64,000 bases of DNA from Epiperipatus broadwayi (taxonomy: Eukaryota; Onychophora; Udeonychophora; Euonychophora; Peripatidae), in NCBI GenBank assembly GCA_028023455.1, contig JAQFVV010000018.1, forward strand, positions 7,721,274-7,785,273, given 5' to 3'. The notes beneath the pieces were generated by a model, which did not search any database, was not told where the DNA came from, and saw nothing but the letters and a program-made list of their open reading frames with translations. How positions within the stretch are numbered: the first letter of the stretch is position 1; each line of letters opens with the position of its first letter. Of this stretch, positions 23,233-32,282 are shown piece by piece. Both the position numbers and the translations under genes were made by a program.

Positions 23233-23240
23233 TATAAAAG
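23233..23240 (+). promoter_or_regulatory. TATA box of 5' LTR
   Basis: TATAAAAG, a consensus TATA box, about 660 bases into the LTR. Transcription should start about 30 bases downstream, near 23265, so the first about 1.2 kb of the RNA is R-U5. Confidence 0.7.
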
Positions 23241-23563
23241 GGGCAAATTTTCTATTCTATCAATCAATGCTTGTATTATTATTCCTAAGCAATTATTAAG
23301 CAATTGTCGTTCATTAATTATACTATGCTGCATTGCTAAAACCATCGTATGAACAACCGGCCGAATCCTTCCAGGCAATAACATCAGCGGACAGTTCCAG
23401 ATTCGATCATGGTCGCATAAACAAGAAGGAGACGGAGTGTCCATGTGGAGCCCACATGATCCCAAAGACATCGGGAACGGATTGCAAGCAGTTAGCGCTA
23501 ACTGACCGAAGGGAACACTATTGAAGCAACGCTCAAAAAACCGTGCAGAGGGGAGAAAGCTAG

Positions 23564-23565
23564 GT
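23564..23565 (+). promoter_or_regulatory. Candidate 5' splice site in LTR leader
   Basis: CTAG|GTAATATT follows the GC-richer block. A pyrimidine-rich acceptor-like TTTTTTTTCCAATCAG ends at 24655, upstream of gag. Splicing between them would remove about 1.1 kb including the primer site, giving a short gag mRNA. This is sequence-pattern inference only. Confidence 0.3.
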
Positions 23566-24467
23566 AATATTGTTTCAATTTCTAACTCACTAATTAAAGC
23601 CGTAATAATAAACTCTGAACTTTATCTTATGAACTACTAATTGTCGTTAGCTCCAATGCCCAGAGATTTCAGTGTGATTGCCAATATAAATAAATGCGTA
23701 TAATTATTTTATCAAATGTATTTTAGTGTGAGTTTAAATATAAGTGTATGCGTATGATTATTTCTAAATGTATTTATATGAGATTTTATTGTTACTTCAA
23801 ATGTAAGCGTATGCGTATGATTAATTTGTATTTATAATATGGAACTTTGAGTGCATTAAATTTTATTTCAACTTGATCGAAAGTGTAGATAATTGTGTTG
23901 TAAGACAAAACGAAGTATAATAGTGTAAATGAATATTTCATTGTTTAGTTATTACTCAAATTAGATTTAACTTAAATAATTAAAATAAAGAAAAGAGAAA
24001 GCGAGAAAGTTAGCATAGAAAAGATTTTTAAAAAGTGATTTTTTAAGTAGGCGGAGTATATTTGATTGATTATTTTAGCTGAGCTAGTGGGAACGGGTAC
24101 TAGACCGTATTGGTCAAGCAGACTTGTCGACAAGCTCGGCTGGCGCCCATAGGATTTCTTCCTTTAAAAAAATAAAAGTTTGATTGGCTAATACGTGTTC
24201 TAGTAAACGAGTATAAATGTTATTGGCAAAAGTTTTCCAATGATATTGATTACTCCACCCGTAGCACTAACCACCCTGTGATAGGATTCTGTGTAAGAGA
24301 GTGGTATAGAATTCTGATCGAGTCGTTATAATAAAATTTGGGACATTGTTATTACTTTATATAAATGATGTTTTATACAAATTTACGGGACGACGTACTT
24401 TATATATTATTATTAAAAGAAAAGACTAAATATATATAAAGAGAGAGTGAGGGCGGGTTAGGTAGAA

Positions 24468-24487
24468 TGGCGCGTCAACGTGGAGCA
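24468..24487 (+). promoter_or_regulatory. Primer-binding site, lysine-tRNA-like
   Basis: TGGCGCGTCAACGTGGAGC starts directly after the LTR. It matches the complement of the 3' end of the lysine tRNA used by many retroelements (TGGCGCCCAACGTGGGGC), with one extra base and two substitutions. Confidence 0.65.
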
Positions 24488-24779
24488 AAACTAGATGTTT
24501 TGGGATGGCAGAATTTACGTGAGTCAAGCGGTGGCCAGAGTCGTGTATGAGGACAGAAGTGATAGTTAGTAAAAAGAAGCGGAAGGGAGCGTGATAGTAG
24601 AATTAGAAAACGGTGTAAGCGGCGCAACTGTAAAGGTGATTTTTTTTCCAATCAGATAAAACGTGGAGGCATAGGGACACTCCGGGGAATTTTAGTATAA
24701 AGAAAAAAAAAAAGGGGAACTGGGAAGGTTAGGTTTTGGTTGTGAGTACGTAAGTTTATCATTATTATTAAAAAGAAAA

Positions 24780-25988
24780 ATGGATGAAAGTGGAAGTGAC
24801 GGGAGGGCAACGCCAGAAGAAAGCCCGATTTTTTTCAAAAATCCGCAAATAGTGGAAGAAAGCGCATTACAAATGTTAATGAACATGATGAGAGAGATAC
24901 GCCAAGACATTAAACAAAATCAACAGGAAATAAAGGAACTTAGGATAGAGATGAGAGAAATGAAACAAGAAATGAAGGAGGAAATAAATGAACTTAGGAT
25001 AGAGACGAGGGAAATGAAACAGGAAATGACAGCAAGAAGGGACGCATTCGAGGAAGTGATAGGAGAAGTGAAAAAGAGTATAGAAGAAGAAAAGTACGAA
25101 GTAGTAGAATTAAAAGAAAGTATAGAAGCAAGGGAAGAGTCAAGCAGTATAGGGAAAAGCCAGATAGAAGAAAGAGTAGTACGCGTGGAAGAGATATGTC
25201 AAGACTTAATAAGTAGCCAGGAAACGACGCGACAGGAATTAGGGAATTTAGGGAAGGAAATAGAGACCACCAAGGACATCAAAATGAAAGTAAAGGAGAT
25301 ATATCAAGACGTAGTGGGGGAAACAGGGCAGAAAATAAGACAGATAGAGCAGAAGTATGAGGAGTTTAAGAATGAGAATAGGCACAGTGAACAGACGAGT
25401 AGATTTATGGAAAAGCAGTTTGCCATCTCGGTATTTAAAGCGGAGGTAGGAGAGAACCCGCTGAAACATTTGGAAAGTCTGAATAATATGTTTTATAATA
25501 AAAGTTTACCGGAAGAGGACAAGGTTGCGGTGGCCAGCAGTTACCTCCAAGAGACGGCCCGTGATTGGTGGCACACCTTGGATGAGAAACCGCAAACATT
25601 CGGAGAGTACAGGCGGGCCATGTTAAGGGCATTTTGGAATGAAGCAAGACAAGATGGAATCAGGTATAAGATATCCCACGAGAAATATGCAAGTGCGCGG
25701 GGAGAAACATATGCAAAATTCTTTTACCGACAAGTGTCAAAACTCAAGGCACTGACTGCATTCCCTATGTCAGATGGTCAAATAATCAGAACACTACGCC
25801 ATAACATGCCGCCAAATATACAACAACTAATGCTAAGTAAAGACGGACGGTCAGTGGAGGAAATGGCGGAATTTTTAACACAGATTGATTATGGCAATCT
25901 ACCTAGGGAACCTCCAGATCGATACAGGGAATGGGATGGGTACCACGACCCACATGGCAGGAAGAGAGAACCACCTGATCGAGCATGA
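24780..25988 (+). CDS. gag: Gag-like protein with long coiled coil, no zinc knuckle
   Basis: 402 residues, intact from ATG at 24780 to TGA at 25986-25988. Residues 1-30 are an acidic head. Residues 33-205 are a Glu/Lys/Arg-rich coiled coil, with an 18-residue duplication (ELRIE...MKQEM at 53-70 and 71-88). Residues about 226-372 fit the retrotransposon Gag capsid core: LKHLESLNNMF, SYLQETARDWWHTL (the A..WW helix), then FGEYRRAMLRAFW and EEMAEFLTQID. The C-terminus has two REPPDR motifs (376-381, 396-401) and is basic, but has no CCHC knuckle. By family it should assemble into particles and pack element RNA. It is the only protein of the element and its codon use is more G-rich than the host DNA. 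The ATG is the first in a long A-rich context and directly precedes the acidic head. Confidence 0.88.
   Translation: MDESGSDGRATPEESPIFFKNPQIVEESALQMLMNMMREIRQDIKQNQQEIKELRIEMREMKQEMKEEINELRIETREMKQEMTARRDAFEEVIGEVKKSIEEEKYEVVELKESIEAREESSSIGKSQIEERVVRVEEICQDLISSQETTRQELGNLGKEIETTKDIKMKVKEIYQDVVGETGQKIRQIEQKYEEFKNENRHSEQTSRFMEKQFAISVFKAEVGENPLKHLESLNNMFYNKSLPEEDKVAVASSYLQETARDWWHTLDEKPQTFGEYRRAMLRAFWNEARQDGIRYKISHEKYASARGETYAKFFYRQVSKLKALTAFPMSDGQIIRTLRHNMPPNIQQLMLSKDGRSVEEMAEFLTQIDYGNLPREPPDRYREWDGYHDPHGRKREPPDRA
24936..25043 (+). repeat. 54-base tandem duplication inside gag coiled coil
   Basis: The block GAACTTAGGATAGAGA... is repeated in frame with a 54-base period, adding 18 residues (five coil turns). 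Confidence 0.85.
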
Positions 25989-26009
25989 ATAAATAAAAGT
26001 AATAAAGCA

Positions 26010-26087
26010 ATGGGTATAACGGAATCGCAAACTCAACAAGAATACGGACATCCAAGAATAGGAGAAGACGAACGTCCATCAAATTAA
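26010..26087 (+). CDS. Tiny ORF (25 codons) downstream of gag
   Basis: ATG at 26010 to TAA at 26085-26087 in a different frame from gag, 21 bases after its stop. The peptide begins MGITESQTQQ and is hydrophilic. It could be the last trace of a deleted pol or a chance frame. No function is supported. Confidence 0.15.
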   Translation: MGITESQTQQEYGHPRIGEDERPSN

Positions 26088-26146
26088 ATAGAATAAAATT
26101 AAAATTAAATGTTAAAACTAAAACCTCAGAGTGATATTTTAGTTTC

Positions 26147-26166
26147 AAAAAGGGGGGATGGAGAAA
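26147..26166 (+). promoter_or_regulatory. Polypurine tract of Gag-only element
   Basis: AAAAAGGGGGGATGGAGAAA, all purine except one T, abuts the 3' LTR. It is the expected second-strand primer. Confidence 0.9.
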
Positions 26167-28061
26167 TGTACCGAGATATATTAGGAAGGAGTGTGTGTGC
26201 ATTGGCGGTACATATAATTTAAAAAATAATATTAATTAATAAGCGATTTGTGTAAATATTAATAAAATTAAAAGTTCGTGTAAGGTAAAATAAAATAAAG
26301 ATTTTTTTCTCATAGACAGGTGAGCGTTAAAAGCATAAAATAAATAGTTTTCTAAAATATAATTTTGAGTCGTATTAAATAAAAGCTAAAAAAAATTAAG
26401 AATTGATATAATTAGGTTTGATTTGATTAGAAATTTGATTTGACTAAACTGAAATTCGATTTAAAATTGCTTTAAGAAAAAAAAAAAAAAAAAAAAGCAA
26501 GGTGGAATTCGTTTTGTCTTATAATCATAATAAAAAGAAAAATTATATGTGTAATTGAATGAATGTAATAAACAATGGGAGCTAATGACAAACCTAAGAA
26601 ATTTCCAGCAAACGGCTAATTAGTGCAAATAACTTTAACAAAGAAATTGGAAAAACTTTAACAAAGGAATTGAAATGACTATAACAAAGAAAGTGAAATA
26701 ACTCTAGCAGGGAATACAAAGAAATTAAATAACCAATGCGAACACCAGAAAATCAGCACGGACCATAACTGAAACACCAGAGGATTAGTTACGTATTGTA
26801 GATTGAATCCGCGAGATAAGAACTGTAAATATAAAAGGGGCAAATTTTCTATTCTATCAATCAATGCTTGTATTATTATTCCTAAGCAATTATTAAGCAA
26901 TTGTCGTTCATTAATTATACTATGCTGCATTGCTAAAACCATCGTGTGAACAACCGGCCGAATCCTTCCAGGCAATAACATCAGCGGACAGTTCCAGATT
27001 CGATCATGGTCGCATAAACAAGAAGGAGACGGAGTGTCCACGTGGAGCCCACATGATCCCAAAGACATCGGGAACGGATTGCAAGCAGTTAGCGCTAACT
27101 GACCGAAGGAAACACTATTGAAGCAACGCTCAAAAAACCGTGCAGAGGGGAGAAAGCTAGGTAATATTGTTTCAATTTCTAACTCACTAATTAAAGCCGT
27201 AATAATAAACTCTGAACTTTATCTTATGAACTACTAATTGTCGTTAGCTCCAATGCCCAGAGATTTCAGTGTGATTGCCAATATAAATAAATGCGTATAA
27301 TTATTTTATCAAATGTATTTTAGTGTGAGTTTAAATATCAGTGTATGCGTATGATTATTTCTAAATGTATTTATATGAGATTTTATTGTTACTTCAAATG
27401 TAAGCGTATGCGTATGATTAATTTGTATTTATAATATGGAACTTTGAGTGCATTAAATTTTATTTCAACTTGATCGAAAGTGTAGATAATTGTGTTATAA
27501 GACAAAACGAAGTATAATAGCGTAAATGAATATTTCATTGTTTAGTTATTACTCAAATTAGATTTAACTTAAATAATTAAAATAAAGAAAAGAGAAAGCG
27601 AGAAAGTTAGCGTAGAAAAGATTTTTAAAAAGTGATTTTTTAAGTAGGCGGAGTATATTTGATTGATTATTTTAGCTGAGCTAGCGGGAGCGGGTACTAG
27701 ACCGTATTGGTCAAGCAGACTTGTCGACAAGCTCGGCTGGTGCCCATAGGATTTCTTCCTTTAAAAATATAAAAGTTTGATTGGCTAATACGTGTTCCAG
27801 TAAACGAGTATAAATGTTATTGGCAAAAGTTTTCCAATGATATTGATTACTCCACCCGTAGCACTAACCACCCTGTGATAGGATTCTGTGTAAGAGAGTG
27901 GTATAGAATTCTGATCGAGTCGTTATAATAAAATTTGGGACATTGTTATTACTTTATATAAATGATGTTTTATACAAATTTACGGGACGACGTACTTTAT
28001 ATATTATTATTAAAAGAAAAAGACTAAATATATATAAAGAGAGTTGAGGGCGGGTTAGGTA

Positions 28062-28064
<3 letters not shown>
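26167..28064 (+). repeat. 3' LTR (1898 bp)
   Basis: About 99% identical to 22571-24467. Most differences are transitions (A/G or C/T). It ends GGTTAGGTAGAA and runs into a TA microsatellite. Confidence 0.92.
26830..26837 (+). promoter_or_regulatory. TATA box of 3' LTR
   Basis: TATAAAAG, identical to the 5' copy. It could drive read-through transcription into DNA to the right. Confidence 0.55.

Positions 28065-28099
<35 letters not shown>
28065..28099. repeat. (TA)n microsatellite at right edge of LTR element
   Basis: Alternating TA directly after the LTR. With the TA run at 22553-22570 it marks the insertion target. Confidence 0.95.
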
Positions 28100-28101
<2 letters not shown>

Positions 28102-28189
28102 TAAGTGTCCAGACAATTTAAAGTATGATATAGTTCTAAATTTTCAGTTCTTAAAACTTAAAAATAATAAAGATAATTTTTATTTTAAA

Positions 28190-28455
28190 TACTTTTATTG
28201 ACTGTGTACTAAAAATAAATAAAATAATTGTTTCTTCAACCACAAATGGAGTTTTTAGATTTAACATGGAATAAAAACATGGAGGTGGGCATTCAGAAAT
28301 TAATAAAATCAATCTCTATTTTTTATAACAAGGGATTGAATTAATTAATTTCTGGATACCCCATGCTTTTATTTCAAGTTAAATCTAAAAACTCCAATTG
28401 TGTTTGAAGAAAGAATTTTTCTTAGTGCACAGTCAATAAAAGCATTTAATATATA
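28190..28455. repeat. Hairpin fold-back element, copy 1
   Basis: A nearly complete palindrome with arms of about 130 bp around a centre near 28323. The arms share TTTTATTGACTGTG at the ends, GGAGTTTTTAGATTTAAC in the middle (reverse-complemented at about 28377-28396) and CAGAAATTAAT near the centre. The same palindrome occurs at 43133-43400. Likely a fold-back MITE; no ORF. Confidence 0.85.
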
Positions 28456-30650
28456 TAAAAAATTATATTCAGTATTACTTTTGTTTCTGAAATAATTTAA
28501 TAAAATTAAATGTCTTTGTTAACACTTTACTGAAGATAAGATTGTAAAAATAATTTAGTTTTGTAAATATTTTTATTTACTAGATACTTTATATATATAT
28601 TAATGATAATATAATTACAAAAAAATAAAGTGTTTATTATTAGAATACAAAAAAATAAACTTCCAATGTAAAAATTCAAATAACCTCAAATATTTTGTGA
28701 GGGCAATGATTTTCACAAGATTCCTCTATAAAGAATCAATTAAAAAAGGTATTCACAAGGCAACAACTAGTTGGCTGGTGAAGATGAACTTCTATCTTGG
28801 CAAAGGATAATTAATTATTCACTGAGTACTAGTACTTAAAGAGAAAAAAAACTTGAATGAAAATTTTTAGCTATCAAAAGTAGTTTATCTGACATTCATC
28901 CAAGTTATGGATATAGCAAATAGATTTGTTAATCATTACATCATTAGATTCTTCTAAATGAATATTTATTATATAACTCTACAATGTTGTTTTTTCTTTT
29001 GATTATAATGTAATCCAAGCTTGAATGTGTTTATTTGATCATCTGCTTAAGGAAGTGGTTTTTATAACTCTATAGCATAGCAGATGATTAACTAGAAAAA
29101 GATAGAATACATTGTATTATATTTTTGTGTCAGATTACCCCCTACATGTAAAGTTGAAACTACTAAGCTGTAATTAATACTTAGATTTTATACACAAATG
29201 TCATAATGCAAAAGCTATACCTAAAAAAACCAATTAATTACTTTTTATGATTTTCAAAATAACAAAAATAATTACTAAGAATATATTTTTTATAAGATTT
29301 AATTTGATTTTTATTATATGAACAAGTGAAAGTTTTATCAAATACATCCTTTTGGCATTTCTCCAGAAATAGAGGTGATGGCCTAATTATTTACTGACCT
29401 TGATAAATTCTTTTAAATCTTCTGTTTATTTTTTGGTTTATTATTATTATTATTTTTGTTCCGGTTTTGAAATAATAATAATAACAAAACTTGTTGAGAG
29501 GTTTAGTTTACAATTTACATTATGCAAAAATATATTTAAAAAATTATTACTCATTGACTTTAATCATTTAATATTACTTTCAGTGAAGACAACAGAGTAA
29601 AATTAATATTATAAGAATTGTAGCTCACATTTTATGAAAACAAGTAAAATTAATAATACAAAGAAATGTGAAAAAAGATAAATGGAAATAACAAAAATTA
29701 AAAAAAAAAGATATTGTAGTGCAAATGTTAGATTATCTGTTTCCTATGGTTTTTTTTTTAATTTTGAGTTTAAGTTACAAGAAGAATTAATACTTTTTTA
29801 TGTTTTAAGTAGATGTCACGTAGCCAATAAACATCCAATATTTCTTGGTAAATGGATACATATATGGTATTATTATGGATAATAAAAAGTCATCAAACAA
29901 ATATACAGAATGTAATTCAGTGTGTTTTTCCTTGGATTGTTCTTGGAAAACATGTCATTTTATGTGCTATTTTGGTAGTTACTTCTAAAATAATATCAAA
30001 GATATGATGATAAAATGAAAAAAAATTATATTTATATACCAAATATATTACATAATTGCCTACAGACTATAATAGAAAAAAGGCAAACTATATTAACATC
30101 TCTATAAGTATATAACATTTCTCTTAACAGTTTGCATTACATTGATACATGATACTCAAATATTTGGAAATGGTATCTTTCAGTTAAGAATAACATAAAT
30201 ATTTATTTATCAGACAATATTGGATCAATCATTTTGTCAATCTTAGTAAATTACATTATTAAGTATCTAAAATTAAAATCCCAACTCTAGCTTAGGACAT
30301 TGTCAATGCATGTCATTATAATGATTATAATGATGAGTGTAGCAAATATTAAGATATAACAGCTTTGAAGTAACCCATTTCAGAGAAAAGACTTTACTAA
30401 TAGCTATTTATAGAAAAAATGAAGAGAGCATTATTCTCCGACTTGTCAATAGATTTGAGATATTTTTCACATTTGTTTTATTTTCAAGCTCTAAACAGTT
30501 AGACACTCATTTGCTGAACCAAATTGAATAGCTGTCTTTTTAAAATGTAAGATAGATACATAGAATATCCCAAAAACTTTTTAGTTTTATCTGGCCTGGT
30601 ATAAGCAGGATAATTACCTCTGCATCATGTTTAAGATCTTATATATATAT
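28456..30650. other. Non-coding AT-rich DNA
   Basis: No gene recognised. An ACTAGATACTTTATATAT block near 28580 resembles the ACTAGATATTT start of the dispersed repeats at 43.5 and 52.1 kb. Confidence 0.6.
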
Positions 30651-32282
30651 TGAACCGTATTCGAATATGTGTATTCGAATCACCGGCCTCTTAGGCAGAG
30701 AAGAACATACTCGGAGAGTATGTATGCCCAAACGATAGCTATAAAGTATATAACTAACGTTACATTTCCAGGACATAACTTCTTTTCGACTGTTGAGTTC
30801 AACACCAAGTTCAAAGCACTTTTTTTTGTTTGTGTATAAACACGGGCACCAGCTATCTATTCAAGGATGAATAAATAACGCACTTTAAGCAATGACCACT
30901 AACTCAACGCCTAAATCCACGACTAGCTCAGTTGTTTGTAATCACTAATAGATTATACTTAATTCGTGATTAAAAGAATTAATAAAAGAATTTGTTAAAA
31001 GGAATTGATAAAAAGAATTGACCGACAAATATAGTTTAATTTTAAAGATAATTTATTAACTAACATTTATTTACTAAATTTAAACATTTTATAATTCCAA
31101 TAAAACACACGCATATGTTAAATTAACATTTCTAAATAGTTTAAACATTCCTATAGATTTAATAACAAAACATTCTAATTTAACTAATAAATATTGATAT
31201 AATGACCACGCACATATTATCTCATGCACACACATAATAATGATAATAAAGGACTACATAGCATTTGAAATTTAATCACACACATATCAATAGTTCATTT
31301 ATGTATGATATCGAGTTCATATAATTAGACTCTTGGAGGATTCACACGAATTAATGAAATGCAATGGCTATTACAGTATAACGAAAATAAGCAAATGTTT
31401 TACCTAGGATTTTGAATGTTGACGTAGAATTTTGTTCTTTGGAGGCTGCTTTCGGTGAGGATATTTCCATTATAAATGCTTACCAGCCGGCTGGGACGTT
31501 TCCTTGCTGAGTTTCCTGATTTTCACGATTATTGCTATCGGAGACAAATAGATACTGACGGAGATTTTCTAAGATGTTAAGCTGACATTATTTCACGGGC
31601 AGATCTGCTGTTTTCTCAGACATCTGGGCTGGAGGTAAATGTGCGTTCCAAAATATTCTCAGCACTGCATTTTGTTTCTTAACTGACTCAATTAATTTCC
31701 GAACTGCACTCTCTCAATAATTTTGTGAACTGATTGTCTCAACTCAATTAATTTGTGGAATGAATTACTGTCCAATAAAAAAGGTCTATTTATACCTGCG
31801 CCTTGTTGTCTTTCTGATATCTCCGACAAAGATCTGTTGTCGAATTGATAATCATTTGATAAACGTGTTTTGAAAGATTGCTTAATTAGTAATAGCCATG
31901 CAAAAACGTATTGTTTTATATTAATTAATATCTAATAGCCATTGCCGCGTTTTTAATGATAATCTTCTTTAACTTTCACATACATTTTATATATTTACAA
32001 ATGTACATATATACGCACATATATTTTTAATGCAATTTACTATTTAGTTTTAACATTATTTTTTCTTTAATTAAAATTGAATGAAAAGAGATTTGCATGT
32101 TTTAACTTTTCCAAATTATATTTTTACGAATACTAAAAAAAAAACTATTTAATTCTTATCTTTTTCGAAAACAAGCTGCAATAAATTCTTCAACATTTAA
32201 TTTTATGTTTTTCTTTTATGAAAGATTACTTTAATAATAATTTTAGATAAAAATTATACGTGCCTATATCAATATAGGTACA
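30651..32282 (-). mobile_element. Probable solo LTR (about 1.6 kb)
   Basis: Read on the minus strand it starts TGTACCTATATTG and ends ATTCGAATACGGTTCA, so it is bounded by TG and CA. Both sides are TA repeats, allowing a 4-bp ATAT target duplication. It contains a TATA box 490 bases in and a GC-richer transcribed block, then a CTAG|GTAAAAC donor-like site. This architecture parallels the LTR at 22571. Sequence similarity between the two beyond TGTACC is not evident. A second copy, coding sequence and primer sites are absent, so recombination between LTRs is the simplest explanation. The call rests on architecture, not on a matching copy in the window. Confidence 0.5.
31786..31794 (-). promoter_or_regulatory. 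TATA box in probable solo LTR
   Basis: TATAAATAG on the minus strand in a GC-richer context (GGCGCAGG just upstream). Confidence 0.5.

Larger units (their letters stand above)
22571..24467 (+). repeat. 5' LTR (1897 bp)
   Basis: Begins TGTACCGAGATATATT and ends GGTTAGGTAGAA before the primer site. It includes a TATA box at 23233 and a GC-richer transcribed block at about 23320-23570. It is unusually long. It does not end in the usual CA, so its exact right edge is set by the primer site and by comparison with the 3' copy. Confidence 0.92.
22571..28064 (+). mobile_element. Recent Gag-only LTR retrotransposon (TR-GAG-like), 5.5 kb
   Basis: Two LTRs of 1897 and 1898 bp flank a 1.7-kb internal region with a primer-binding site, one intact gag-like ORF and a polypurine tract. 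There is no protease, reverse transcriptase, RNase H or integrase, and no sign of their decay: the gag stop is less than 200 bases from the 3' LTR. I counted about 20 substitutions between the LTRs, roughly 99% identity, which indicates recent insertion. The element lies in a TA repeat on both sides, so the 4-5-bp target duplication (ATAT or TATAT) is consistent but not unique. Elements built this way are known as TR-GAG in plants; they are thought to depend on enzymes of autonomous relatives. Confidence 0.9.

Noticed and set aside
26679-27068. Antisense 129-codon frame in the 3' LTR
   Set aside because: Copy of the same LTR block as at 23082; persistence reflects LTR identity, not selection.
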